From assembly GCA_902539825.1 (NCBI GenBank), contig CACBMH010000010.1, forward strand, positions 1 through 35,320: a DNA stretch of 35,320 bases. The letters run 5' to 3'. This document shows positions 17,486 to 25,905 of this stretch, in pieces. Every line of letters begins with the position of its first letter. Within the stretch, counting starts at the first letter, position 1. Under the pieces are notes generated by a model. That model saw nothing but the letters and a program-made list of their open reading frames with translations. It searched no databases and had not been told where the DNA came from. This stretch comes from an uncultured Alphaproteobacteria bacterium (GTDB lineage Bacteria; Pseudomonadota; Alphaproteobacteria; HIMB59; GCA-002718135). The translations under genes were made by a program, and so were the position numbers.

Positions 17486-18376
17486 ATGAAAATCGGTATT
17501 GATGTAGGCGGTACCAAAACTGAGGGTATTCTTCTAGATCCAAGTGGAACTGAAATAGATAGAAAAAGAATTAATACTGAAAAAAGTTATGATGGAACAA
17601 TTAAGGGAATACTATCCATTATAAATCATTTTGAAGATAAACACGGCAAAGCAGAATCTGTTGGTATGGGAATGCCAGGAGCCATATCAAATGATACAGC
17701 TCTAATCAAAAACGCTAATTCTATATGGTTAAATGGCAAACCTTTTAAGCAAGATTTAGATAAAATTTTAAGTAGAAATGTAAATTTGGAAAATGATGCT
17801 AATTGTTTTACTCTTTCTGAGGCGGTAGATGGAGCTGGTAAAGGGTTTGAAATTGTTTTCGGAGTCATAATAGGAACTGGTGTAGGCGGTGGTATCAGTA
17901 TCAATCAAAAAGTGATAAGAGGTCGTAATAGCATAAGCGGAGAGTGGGGGCACATAGTTTTACCCAGTAGAACAGAAGATGAAAAAAAATATGTTAAAAA
18001 ATGTTATTGTGGAAAAGATGGGTGCTTAGAGACCTATATATCTGGACCAGGCTTTTCTTCTGTCTATAATTTACGTTGCAATAAAAATTATAATTCACAT
18101 CAAATATTAGACGGTTTTAATAATAAAGAAAAAGATAGTATCTTTGCACTTAATCAATATGTTGATCATTTAGCAAGAGGCTTATCTTTAGTTTGTAATA
18201 TTCTTGATCCAGATGTGATTGTTTTGGGTGGAGGTATGTCAAATATCGATTTTATTTACGAAAATATAAATGATGCTCTAAAAAAATATGTTTTTACAGA
18301 TACGCTTCACACAAAAGTTGTAAAAAATATTCATGGTGATTCAAGTGGTGTAAGAGGGGCTGCTTGGCTTTCTTAA
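17486..18376 (+). CDS. ROK-family sugar kinase (N-acetylglucosamine kinase or fructokinase like)
   Basis: ROK kinases phosphorylate a hexose with ATP. The 296-residue product has the N-terminal phosphate loop IGIDVGGTKTEG (3-14), the catalytic Asp in LENDANC (D104), the glycine-rich GVIIGTGVGGGI (126-137), and the zinc site formed by H156 and the cysteines of CYCGKDGC (173, 175, 180). There is no helix-turn-helix, so it is an enzyme and not a ROK repressor. The substrate could be N-acetylglucosamine, fructose or glucose. It ends within gabD on the other strand, overlapping by four bases. Confidence 0.88.
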   Translation: MKIGIDVGGTKTEGILLDPSGTEIDRKRINTEKSYDGTIKGILSIINHFEDKHGKAESVGMGMPGAISNDTALIKNANSIWLNGKPFKQDLDKILSRNVNLENDANCFTLSEAVDGAGKGFEIVFGVIIGTGVGGGISINQKVIRGRNSISGEWGHIVLPSRTEDEKKYVKKCYCGKDGCLETYISGPGFSSVYNLRCNKNYNSHQILDGFNNKEKDSIFALNQYVDHLARGLSLVCNILDPDVIVLGGGMSNIDFIYENINDALKKYVFTDTLHTKVVKNIHGDSSGVRGAAWLS

Positions 18377-19824
18377 ATACCACCCATTGAAATATATTTT
18401 ATGGTTAAATAGTCATCAAGACCATAACGAGATCCTTCTCTTCCCATTCCTGATTCTTTTACACCTCCAAAAGGAACTTCCGCAATTGTTGGTAGTCCAT
18501 TATTGATAGATACAATCCCATATTCAAGTGCTTCAGCAACTCTCCAAATTCTTCCTATGTCTCTTGAATAGAAATATGAAGCTAATCCATATGGTGTATC
18601 ATTAGCCATTTTAATCACTTCATCATCACTAGAAAATTTATAAAGAGGTGCAACAGGTCCAAATGTTTCTTCAAAAGTTATTTTTGCCTTTGTAGATACA
18701 TTTGAGAGAACAGTTGGTTGATAGAAATTCCCACCAAGCGAATGCACATCTCCACCAATTGCTATTTTAGCTCCTGTATTTACTGCATCTTGAACATGAT
18801 CAATTACTTTTTCTAAAGAGGATTGATCAATTAAAGGACCAGATACAATTCCATCTTCAAGTCCATTACCCACTGTTATTTTACTGACTTCATTTGTAAA
18901 TTTTTCTAGGAATTCATCATAAATATTGTCATGGACAAAAATTCTATTTGAACAAATACATGTTTGTCCACTATTTCTAAATTTACTTTGAAGTGCGCCT
19001 GCAACAGCTTCATCCATATCTGCATCATCGAAAACAATAAAGGGTGCATGACCACCAAGTTCCATCGAAACTTTTTTTACTGTTGAAGCACTTTGCTCTA
19101 AAAGTATTTTTCCAACCTCCGTAGATCCTGTAAAAGAAATTTTTCTTACAATTGGGTTACTTGTTAGCTCTTTACCAATCTCACTTGCCGATCCAGTGAT
19201 TACATTAAATACACCGTTTGGAAAACCCGCTTCTTTAGCAAGCACTGCTACAGCTAATGCAGAATAAGGTGTTTGGCTTGCTGGTTTAACAACAGTAGTA
19301 CAACCAACAGCTAGAGCGGCTGCACATTTTCTTGTGATCATTGAATTTGGAAAATTCCATGGAGTTATTGCTCCCACAACACCAACAGGTTGTTTAATTA
19401 TTACAATTCTTTTTCCAGGTCTTGGATCAGGAACTACATCTCCATAAACTCTTTTTGCTTCTTCAGCATAGAACTCAATATAAGAAGCACCCATTAGTAT
19501 TTCGCCCTTTGCTTCAGCTAGAGGTTTACCTTGCTCAATAGTCATGATTTTAGCTAAATCATCTGCATTTTCTGTGATCAGCTCCCCCCATTTTTTAAGA
19601 ATATCTGATCTTTCTTTCGCAGTAGTTTCTTTCCAAGTTTGAAAAGCAGTATTTGCATCATCTACAGCTTTTTTAGTTTCTGAAACTGAGCATTTTGGGA
19701 CGTTGCCAATAATTTCAAGAGATGCTGGATTATTTACTTCAAGAGTTTCACCTGAAGAGCTGCCAACCCATTCCCCATTTATGAAACATTTTTGTTTAAA
19801 GAGTGATTTGTTATTTAATTCCAT
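18373..19824 (-). CDS. gabD: Succinate-semialdehyde dehydrogenase [NAD(P)+]
   Basis: The enzyme oxidises succinate semialdehyde to succinate, the last step of GABA catabolism. The 483-residue protein is a complete aldehyde dehydrogenase: TPWNFPNSM (154-162), VVKPASQTP, FTGSTEVGK, the general base E255 in MELGGHAPF and catalytic C289 in NSGQTCICSNR. The C-x-C around the nucleophile and the ELGGHAPFIVFDDAD stretch are typical of GabD. It is divergent from the amidinotransferase operon across 43 bases and convergent with the ROK kinase. A different semialdehyde substrate (for example glutarate or aminoadipate semialdehyde) is possible. Confidence 0.88.
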   Translation of the reverse strand: MELNNKSLFKQKCFINGEWVGSSSGETLEVNNPASLEIIGNVPKCSVSETKKAVDDANTAFQTWKETTAKERSDILKKWGELITENADDLAKIMTIEQGKPLAEAKGEILMGASYIEFYAEEAKRVYGDVVPDPRPGKRIVIIKQPVGVVGAITPWNFPNSMITRKCAAALAVGCTTVVKPASQTPYSALAVAVLAKEAGFPNGVFNVITGSASEIGKELTSNPIVRKISFTGSTEVGKILLEQSASTVKKVSMELGGHAPFIVFDDADMDEAVAGALQSKFRNSGQTCICSNRIFVHDNIYDEFLEKFTNEVSKITVGNGLEDGIVSGPLIDQSSLEKVIDHVQDAVNTGAKIAIGGDVHSLGGNFYQPTVLSNVSTKAKITFEETFGPVAPLYKFSSDDEVIKMANDTPYGLASYFYSRDIGRIWRVAEALEYGIVSINNGLPTIAEVPFGGVKESGMGREGSRYGLDDYLTIKYISMGGI

Positions 19825-19834
19825 ATGTTTTAAT

Positions 19835-19840
19835 TATAAT
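19835..19840 (+). promoter_or_regulatory. Candidate -10 box for the amidinotransferase operon
   Basis: A perfect TATAAT lies in the 43-base divergent gap between gabD and the amidinotransferase gene, 28 bases before the ATG. No good -35 stands at the right distance, and the surrounding TAATTATAAT is nearly symmetrical, so it could serve either strand. Confidence 0.38.
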
Positions 19841-19867
19841 GCATAGTTTTAAATTAAGGAAAATATA

Positions 19868-20944
19868 ATGACAATAGTTAATTCTTGGAATGAATGGGAT
19901 CCATTAAAACATGTTATAGTTGGAGCAGTTGAAAATGCCAACATACCTCCAATGGAACCAGCGCTTGAACCAAAAATTAGTAAAGATAGTGGTATGGCAG
20001 GATCTCATGGACCACGTTCAAAAGAATCAATTGATAAAGCAAATAAACAATTAGAAAACTTTGTTAAAATTTTAAATTCTCTAAATATAAAAGTTGATAG
20101 ACCAACACCTATTAATTTTTCTCAGAGTATCGAGACACCCGATTGGTATAATGATGGTATGTTTGGTTGTATGCCTCCTAGAGATGTTATTCTGACTGTA
20201 GGAAATGAAATGCTAGAGGCGCCCATGTCTTATAGATGTAGATGGTTTGAGTACCTTGCTTATAGGCCACTACTTGAAAAATATTATTCAGAAGATAAAA
20301 ATATGAGATGGGAGTCGGCACCTAAACCAAGATTAACAAATCAATCTTATAAGTCTAATTATCTTCCTGAAGGCATAACAGAGGAAGAACGATATAAAAA
20401 AATCGAAAATAGAGACATGATATTGACAGAAAAAGAACCACTTTTTGATGCAGCAGAAATTTTACGCTTTGGAAAAGATCTCTTTTATCATAACAATTTT
20501 ACATCAAATTTAAGCGGTTTAGATTGGTTAAGAAGACATTATCCAAATCATCGCATTCATCAAATTAATTTACCAGGTGATTTAATTCCAACTCACATTG
20601 ATGCATGTTTTACTCCTATTAAACCAGGAGTTATAATTATTAATCCGAATAGAAAAATATCATCAGAGCAAAGAAAAATTTTTGATGATAATAAATGGGA
20701 AATTCACGAAGCAGCACCTTCCATTCATAATAGTCCACCACCTATGTGTTATTCATCAATCTGGTTATCTATGAACGTCCTGATAATTGATCCTAAAACT
20801 ATATGCGTCGAGGCAACGGAAGAAAAAATGATTAAACAAATGGAAAGTTTTGGATTGGAGGTTATTCCAGTTCCTTTTAGAGACGTTTATGCGTTTGGTG
20901 GTAGTTTACATTGTGCCACTACTGATTTATTAGTGAATGGATAA
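19868..20944 (+). CDS. Glycine amidinotransferase (AGAT) family enzyme
   Basis: AGAT-type enzymes move the amidino group of arginine to an amine acceptor, giving ornithine and a guanidino compound (guanidinoacetate from glycine; GABA, lysine and others are used by relatives). The 358-residue protein begins NSWNEWDPLKHVIVGAVENA, like animal AGAT, and keeps the catalytic set D194 (FDAAEILRFG), H243 (THIDACF) and C349 (GGSLHC), aligned by eye with D254, H303 and C407 of human AGAT. AAGGA (19856-19860) precedes the ATG. It is the first of three tightly spaced genes. The acceptor cannot be read from sequence. Confidence 0.9.
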   Translation: MTIVNSWNEWDPLKHVIVGAVENANIPPMEPALEPKISKDSGMAGSHGPRSKESIDKANKQLENFVKILNSLNIKVDRPTPINFSQSIETPDWYNDGMFGCMPPRDVILTVGNEMLEAPMSYRCRWFEYLAYRPLLEKYYSEDKNMRWESAPKPRLTNQSYKSNYLPEGITEEERYKKIENRDMILTEKEPLFDAAEILRFGKDLFYHNNFTSNLSGLDWLRRHYPNHRIHQINLPGDLIPTHIDACFTPIKPGVIIINPNRKISSEQRKIFDDNKWEIHEAAPSIHNSPPPMCYSSIWLSMNVLIIDPKTICVEATEEKMIKQMESFGLEVIPVPFRDVYAFGGSLHCATTDLLVNG

Positions 20945-20948
20945 TTTT

Positions 20949-20955
20949 GGGAGGA
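20949..20955 (+). promoter_or_regulatory. Ribosome-binding site deciding the start of the first dioxygenase
   Basis: GGGAGGA, 3 bases before the ATG at 20959, is a near-perfect Shine-Dalgarno and rules out the TTG at 20947 as the start. Confidence 0.7.
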
Positions 20956-20958
20956 ATT

Positions 20959-21894
20959 ATGATTAGTGATGCGCAAATAAAACAATATAACGAAGAAGGT
21001 TATACGATCGTTGAAAATGTTTTTAGTATGGATGATTTAAATCCAATATTAAATGAATTTGAAGAAATCGTTGATGATTTTGCAGAAAAAGCTTTTCAAG
21101 CTGGAAAAATTACTAACAAACATGATGATAAAGATGTTTTTAAAAGACTAGCTGCTCTCGAAAGAGATTTTAAAGGTTCTTCAGTTTTAATTCATCATAG
21201 AGGCGAATTAAAACCAGCTCTCGCTAACTTATGGGGATCAAAAAAACTTTTAGATATGGTTGAAAATTGGGTTGGTAAAGATATTTCTGGTCATCCAGTT
21301 TGGAATATTAGATCTAAAACACCACAGACAGCTAGGATGACAGTTCCATGGCACCAAGATTCTGCTTATTTAAAAGATGGAGCAGAAAAAACCACTCAGC
21401 CTGCTGCGTGGATTCCATTTCTAGATGTAACTAAAAATAATGGATGCATGCAAGTTGTTCCTGGAGGACACAGACCTGAAAGAGTTTTGAATCATAAATT
21501 AGAAAAAAAAGATGGTTCAGTAAAAGATTCTTGGTATTTATTTATTGAAGACAAAGATATTCCAGAAGAGAAAGTCGTTACTTGTGAAATGAAGGCTGGT
21601 TCAGTCTTATTTTTACATCAATTAGTTCCTCATCGATCACTTGAAAATTTATCTGAGGATGTAAGGTGGAGCGTTGACCTAAGATTTCAAAATCCAAAAG
21701 ATGAAGCCGGTTTTCATACTGGTTTGGTTGATCCAATCATAATGAGAAAATCAGAAGACCCAAGCTATACAGCTGATTGGGATTCTTGGTTTAAAGGTTA
21801 TGAGGAACAACACACAAAATTTAGAGGGACTTCAAAAAAAGACCAATTTGACTCCACAGTTGATGGGTCATGGTTAGATCGTTGGGATAATTAA
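20959..21894 (+). CDS. PhyH-type Fe(II)/2-oxoglutarate dioxygenase
   Basis: Members hydroxylate small molecules or lipids, using 2-oxoglutarate and O2 and releasing succinate. In the 311-residue product the iron ligands are visible: WHQDSAY (H132, D134) and distal H225 in VPHRSLENL, followed by the basic pair in VRWSVDLRF (R236, R242) that could bind 2-oxoglutarate. The ATG at 20959 is fixed by GGGAGGA. It lies 14 bases after the amidinotransferase and 14 bases before the desaturase, so its substrate is probably a product of that pathway. It has no signal peptide and should be cytosolic. Confidence 0.88.
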   Translation: MISDAQIKQYNEEGYTIVENVFSMDDLNPILNEFEEIVDDFAEKAFQAGKITNKHDDKDVFKRLAALERDFKGSSVLIHHRGELKPALANLWGSKKLLDMVENWVGKDISGHPVWNIRSKTPQTARMTVPWHQDSAYLKDGAEKTTQPAAWIPFLDVTKNNGCMQVVPGGHRPERVLNHKLEKKDGSVKDSWYLFIEDKDIPEEKVVTCEMKAGSVLFLHQLVPHRSLENLSEDVRWSVDLRFQNPKDEAGFHTGLVDPIIMRKSEDPSYTADWDSWFKGYEEQHTKFRGTSKKDQFDSTVDGSWLDRWDN

Positions 21895-21908
21895 TTTAAT
21901 TATCAAGT

Positions 21909-22892
21909 ATGGAAGTTAATCTCGATGATTGGTACAGACCAGAAGTCGACAGAAAAAAATTAAAAGCCTTAAGTAAAAGAAGAGATCTACCTGGACTAAT
22001 CCATTTCTTCTTTTATTTTTTATCCTTATTTGTTTCAGGATATTTAGCATACATTACTTTAGGTACGTGGTGGACATATCTATTCTTTTTTATTTATGGT
22101 ACAATTTATGCGTTCAGTGTAGCGAACTGGCATGAAACTGTTCATCGAACTGCATTCAAGACTCGTTGGATAAATGAATTTTTTTATCACATAAGTTCTT
22201 TCATGTGTGACTTTGAAGGTTTTAGATGGCGTTGGAGTCATACTTTTCATCATTCAAAAACATTACAAACAGAAGATGATTATGATCACGAAATTCAAGT
22301 ATCAAGACCGATAGAATTATTTGCATTCTTTTTGAATTTTATACCTCTAACAGATTTATTATACCCACATAAATTAATTAAGTTTGAAGTTCTAAAACAT
22401 GCTTTTGGAAAATTCACTCCAGTTATTGATATAACAGCACCTAAAGAAGAAAAGAAAAAAATTCTTTGGAACTCAAGATTATATCTCTTTATTTGGTTAT
22501 CAGTCATTGCATATTCTTTTTACATAGGTTCTTTTTTACCAATAATTTATATTATTTTACCAACTTATATTGGGAAGCCAATTTGGTTTGCTGTAAATGT
22601 GACACAACACCTAGCTGCAAAAGTTGACACAAAAGATCACCGTTTAAGTACTTACTCTGTGAGAATAAATCCAATATTAAGTTTTTTATATTGGCATATG
22701 GAATATCATTTAGAACATCATATGTTTCCTATGGTGCCTTCATACAATTTAAAAAAATTACGAAAAGAAATTGATAACGAGCTACCAAAACCATTTAGTA
22801 GTCTTTTTGATTTTTATAAAAAAGTTTTGCCAGCTGTCATAGCTTTGGCTACTGATCAAAATAAATATTATAAAGTGAAGTTAAATAATTAA
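21909..22892 (+). CDS. Membrane fatty-acid desaturase/hydroxylase family protein
   Basis: This is a diiron membrane oxygenase. The 327-residue protein has hydrophobic hairpins around residues 28-72 and 190-230 and three histidine boxes: HETVH (75-79), HTFHH (111-115) and HLEHH (267-271), plus H234. Such proteins desaturate or hydroxylate acyl chains or other lipids. It is the third gene of the amidinotransferase-dioxygenase unit; no Shine-Dalgarno precedes the ATG at 21909. It could modify the fatty-acid part of a lipid, or act as a hydroxylase of the guanidino compound; the sequence does not decide. It ends two bases from the convergent gloA. Confidence 0.88.
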   Translation: MEVNLDDWYRPEVDRKKLKALSKRRDLPGLIHFFFYFLSLFVSGYLAYITLGTWWTYLFFFIYGTIYAFSVANWHETVHRTAFKTRWINEFFYHISSFMCDFEGFRWRWSHTFHHSKTLQTEDDYDHEIQVSRPIELFAFFLNFIPLTDLLYPHKLIKFEVLKHAFGKFTPVIDITAPKEEKKKILWNSRLYLFIWLSVIAYSFYIGSFLPIIYIILPTYIGKPIWFAVNVTQHLAAKVDTKDHRLSTYSVRINPILSFLYWHMEYHLEHHMFPMVPSYNLKKLRKEIDNELPKPFSSLFDFYKKVLPAVIALATDQNKYYKVKLNN

Positions 22893-22893
22893 A

Positions 22894-23319
22894 TTACCAA
22901 GAACCAGAATTTTCCATAGACTTCCACGGTTCTTGTTCAGGTAAAGATTCCCCTTCTTGTAAAATCTCAATGGAAATTCCATCGGGAGAGCGAACAAAAG
23001 CCATATGTCCATCGCGAGGTGGTCTATTAATTGTGACGCCGTTGTTCATTAATTTTTCACATACTTCATAAATATTGTTAACACTGTAAGCTAAATGACC
23101 AAAATTTCTTCCACCAGAATATTTTTCTGGATCCCAATTATAGGTTAATTCAAGAAGACCGGTTCTTTCATCACTATTTTCAGCTGCTAAAAATATTAAA
23201 GTGAAACGACCTTTTTCATTGTCAACACGTCGCACTTCTTTTAATCCAAGTTTGTTACAGTAAAAATCTAGAGAAGCATCAATGTTCTCAACCCTCACCA
23301 TTGTGTGTAAATATTTCAT
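22894..23319 (-). CDS. gloA: Lactoylglutathione lyase (glyoxalase I)
   Basis: Glyoxalase I turns the methylglyoxal-glutathione hemithioacetal into S-lactoylglutathione. The 141-residue protein begins MKYLHTMVRVENIDASLDFY and has the four metal ligands at expected places: H5, E57, H75 and E118 (H5, E56, H74, E122 in E. coli GloA). The lack of the long N-terminal extension of eukaryotic zinc enzymes points to the nickel type. It matches the presence of gshA-gshB in the window. It is transcribed away from the solute-binding-protein gene, across a 93-base divergent gap. Confidence 0.92.
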   Translation of the reverse strand: MKYLHTMVRVENIDASLDFYCNKLGLKEVRRVDNEKGRFTLIFLAAENSDERTGLLELTYNWDPEKYSGGRNFGHLAYSVNNIYEVCEKLMNNGVTINRPPRDGHMAFVRSPDGISIEILQEGESLPEQEPWKSMENSGSW

Positions 23320-23361
23320 ATAAACTAATAAATATTAACACAATTTTAAATTTATTTTCAA

Positions 23362-23389
23362 TTGTTATTTTGCTTATTTCACGTAAGAT
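23362..23389 (+). promoter_or_regulatory. Candidate promoter of the ABC transporter-sulfatase operon
   Basis: In the 93-base gap between gloA and the solute-binding-protein gene, TTGTTA (23362-23367) is followed after 16 bases by TAAGAT (23384-23389), 23 bases before the ATG. The region is so AT-rich that chance matches are likely. No operator-like repeat stands out and no regulator gene is adjacent. Confidence 0.33.
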
Positions 23390-23412
23390 AAAAAGTAAAT
23401 AGGGAGGAATTA

Positions 23413-24945
23413 ATGAAAAAGAAAAAAGAATTAAAAATCTCTAGACGTACAGTTATGAAAGGAGCTCTTGCTGCAGGCGCAATGATGTCAGCAGGATCTA
23501 TACCTTCAAAAATATTTGCTGGAGAATATAATATTCCTGATCCACTAAAACCATTACCAACAACTGGTGGTAATATGCGATGGATTGATAGTGGTGATAT
23601 GAAAGGTGTCTTTTGGAAAAAATTATTTCCAGAATATGCAGCTTCAAGAGGTATCACTATTGAATATGATGGATTGCCATGGAAAGAAATAAACAAAATT
23701 GTTCCAATCGCTATAAGAAATGGAACTGTGCATGATGTATTCCAATTACCGTTAGGAATGGATCCAGGTGTTGCAGTAGCTGAAGGTTGGGTTCAACCAT
23801 GGGATGACTACATTGAAAACATCGATGAATGGTTAGCTGCATTTCCTAGTGGTGTATATTTACCTGGTGTCAACCAATTCAATGGAAAGACTTATGGAAC
23901 ATGTTTAACAGCAAATAAGAGAACGGGAACGTGTCTTCTCTATAGTGAAAAATATATGAGTGAGGCTGGTTATGATCCTCAAGCTGGTCGTATGACATAT
24001 TCTGAAATCAGAGATGCTGCTAAAAAAATTACTAAAAATGGTAATGGTCAGTATTATGGTTGGATCATTGGTGGAAACCAAGTTAATCGATGGGAAGATG
24101 TTGTCCATACGTTTGGACAAGTAGGTGGAGCACATAGTGGAAGAGGTGGTTTTACAAATAGACACATTAACTTCCAAAATGGTAAATTCCAAATTGCATC
24201 TGATCAATATATGGAAGCAGTTGAATTACTTCTTCAATTAAAATCAGATGGAAGCGCTTTCCCAGGAGTTATGAGTATGAATGCTCCTCAAGCTAGAGCT
24301 TTGATGCCACAAGGTGCAGCAGGAATGATATTCCAGGGTCCTTGGTGTATTGGAGTTTGGGGAAGAGATGCTCCAGATTGGAAATATGGTATTGCAAGTG
24401 AACCAGTTCCAGATGGAAAAGAAGCACAACCACTTTACATTGCAGAAGGTGGATCAAATACTTTTTGGTTAAGTGCTAATAGTACAATGGGACCATTTGC
24501 TGGTGACCTGATTAGATTTATGGGAACTGAGCAAGGTCAAATTTACTGGGCTCAAACTGTTGGTGCCGCAGATCCAGCTGTTAATCCAGATGCAGTTGCT
24601 AAAGCTGGTTTAACCGGACCATCAGCACAAGCGTTAGCTATGTTTGCTGAAAACATACTTGTTGGACCTAATCCAATTGTAAGAAATAAAGATGTTGGTA
24701 TTGTAGCTGCAAAGTCTAGAGTACCAGATCCTTCTTTGGCTCTAGTTATTCAAGGGTTGTATACTGGACAACTTAAAGGTGTGGAAGCACAGCTTAAAGA
24801 TTGTAATCAAAGGTATGAAGATGCTCTTGATAAAGCAGTTGAAGAGGCAAGAGCAGACGGTGCTAATGTAACTCGTGATGATTGGGTCTTCCCTAATTGG
24901 GATGTATACTCAAATTACGGTGCTGAAAAGTATCAAGAACTTTAA
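23413..24945 (+). CDS. ABC transporter extracellular solute-binding protein with Tat signal
   Basis: This is a periplasmic binding protein of the carbohydrate type (family 1), which delivers a ligand to the permeases encoded just downstream. The 510-residue precursor has a twin-arginine signal, SRRTVMKG at 10-17 followed by an Ala-rich hydrophobic stretch and probable cleavage near IFA-GE (about 36-37). The mature part shows the usual binding-protein features, such as AAGMIFQGPWCIGVW and EGGSNTFWLS, and many aromatic residues. It is longer than most family-1 proteins (about 420). A strong GGGAGG (23402-23407) precedes the ATG. Linkage to sulfatases suggests a sulfated ligand. Confidence 0.9.
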   Translation: MKKKKELKISRRTVMKGALAAGAMMSAGSIPSKIFAGEYNIPDPLKPLPTTGGNMRWIDSGDMKGVFWKKLFPEYAASRGITIEYDGLPWKEINKIVPIAIRNGTVHDVFQLPLGMDPGVAVAEGWVQPWDDYIENIDEWLAAFPSGVYLPGVNQFNGKTYGTCLTANKRTGTCLLYSEKYMSEAGYDPQAGRMTYSEIRDAAKKITKNGNGQYYGWIIGGNQVNRWEDVVHTFGQVGGAHSGRGGFTNRHINFQNGKFQIASDQYMEAVELLLQLKSDGSAFPGVMSMNAPQARALMPQGAAGMIFQGPWCIGVWGRDAPDWKYGIASEPVPDGKEAQPLYIAEGGSNTFWLSANSTMGPFAGDLIRFMGTEQGQIYWAQTVGAADPAVNPDAVAKAGLTGPSAQALAMFAENILVGPNPIVRNKDVGIVAAKSRVPDPSLALVIQGLYTGQLKGVEAQLKDCNQRYEDALDKAVEEARADGANVTRDDWVFPNWDVYSNYGAEKYQEL

Positions 24946-24959
24946 ACAAAATATCTAAA

Positions 24960-24987
24960 GGCGAATTTTTTAAATTCGCCTTTTTTT
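24960..24987 (+). terminator. Intrinsic terminator between binding protein and permeases
   Basis: A perfect nine-base stem GGCGAATTT (24960-24968) / AAATTCGCC (24972-24980) with a three-base loop is followed by seven T (24981-24987). It lies 15 bases after the binding-protein stop and 3 bases before the first permease ATG. Such partial terminators commonly let the binding protein be made in excess over the membrane subunits. Confidence 0.9.
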
Positions 24988-24990
24988 ACT

Positions 24991-25905
24991 ATGCACAAAA
25001 AACCTCTATCTAAACAAATATATGATGCAAGATGGTGTTACTTATTTGTTTTACCATGCTCAATTCTTACAGGAATGTTTGTCATTTATCCTATTGGAAT
25101 GTCTTGGTATTTTTCTTTATTAGATTGGAGTGGTTTTACAAAAGAAGCAAAATTCATTGGCCTTCAAAATTATTATGAAGCTGTCAATGATGAATTTTTT
25201 TGGGATGCATTTATTCGTTCTTTTATTTTTATGTTTGGAACAGTTCCAGTTAAAATAGTTCTAGGTTTCATTATTGCAGTATTTTTAAATAATCAGGTTT
25301 TAAAACTTGCCCCTTTCTTTCGAACTGTAATTTTTATGCCTGTAGTTACTGCAATTGCTATCATTGGTATTGTAATGACTTTTGTATTTAGCCCTTTTAA
25401 TGGACCTGCTAATAAATTTTTAATGTCTACTAATTTAACTTCTGCTCCAATTGATTTTCTTGGAAATCCAGACACAGTGCTTCCAACTGTAATGGGCGTG
25501 TATGTTTGGAAATGGTTAGGCATAACTATGATGTATTGGCTTGCTGCTTTACAAACAGTTCCACAAGATGTTTATGATGCTGCAAAAATTGATGGTGCTG
25601 AAGGATATAGATTATGGATCCATATTATTTTACCAATTGTACTACCTTTTGCTATTGTCATTATTCTTGTGGAGGCAGTTGGAGCGCTAAATGTTTTTCC
25701 TTTAATTGAAACTATGACTGCTGGAGGACCATTCTTTAGTAGTGAAGTTATGGAAATATATATTTTTAGAACAGCTTTTGTAACTGACTCTGGCACAATG
25801 CCTAGGCTTGGATACGCTTGTGCTGCAGGAGTATTTTGGGGTGTTGCTGTTTTATTTATTACAGTGCTTCAGGGGTTATGGATGAGGAGAACTCGAAGAA
25901 TATGA
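24991..25905 (+). CDS. ABC transporter permease, sugar type (MalF-like)
   Basis: One of two membrane subunits of the importer. The 304-residue protein has about six membrane helices and the cytoplasmic EAA loop YDAAKIDGAEGYRLWIHIILP (about residues 193-213), which docks the ATPase. The N-terminal DARWCYLFVLPC leading into the first helix is typical of MalF/UgpA-type permeases. The ATG lies only 3 bases after the terminator T-run, with no Shine-Dalgarno, so its mRNA is read-through product or a processed transcript. It overlaps the next permease by four bases. Confidence 0.92.
   Translation: MHKKPLSKQIYDARWCYLFVLPCSILTGMFVIYPIGMSWYFSLLDWSGFTKEAKFIGLQNYYEAVNDEFFWDAFIRSFIFMFGTVPVKIVLGFIIAVFLNNQVLKLAPFFRTVIFMPVVTAIAIIGIVMTFVFSPFNGPANKFLMSTNLTSAPIDFLGNPDTVLPTVMGVYVWKWLGITMMYWLAALQTVPQDVYDAAKIDGAEGYRLWIHIILPIVLPFAIVIILVEAVGALNVFPLIETMTAGGPFFSSEVMEIYIFRTAFVTDSGTMPRLGYACAAGVFWGVAVLFITVLQGLWMRRTRRI

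Noticed and set aside
24946-24990. Riboswitch upstream of the permease genes
   Set aside because: The gap is only 45 bases and is fully explained by the simple terminator hairpin; there is no room for an aptamer.
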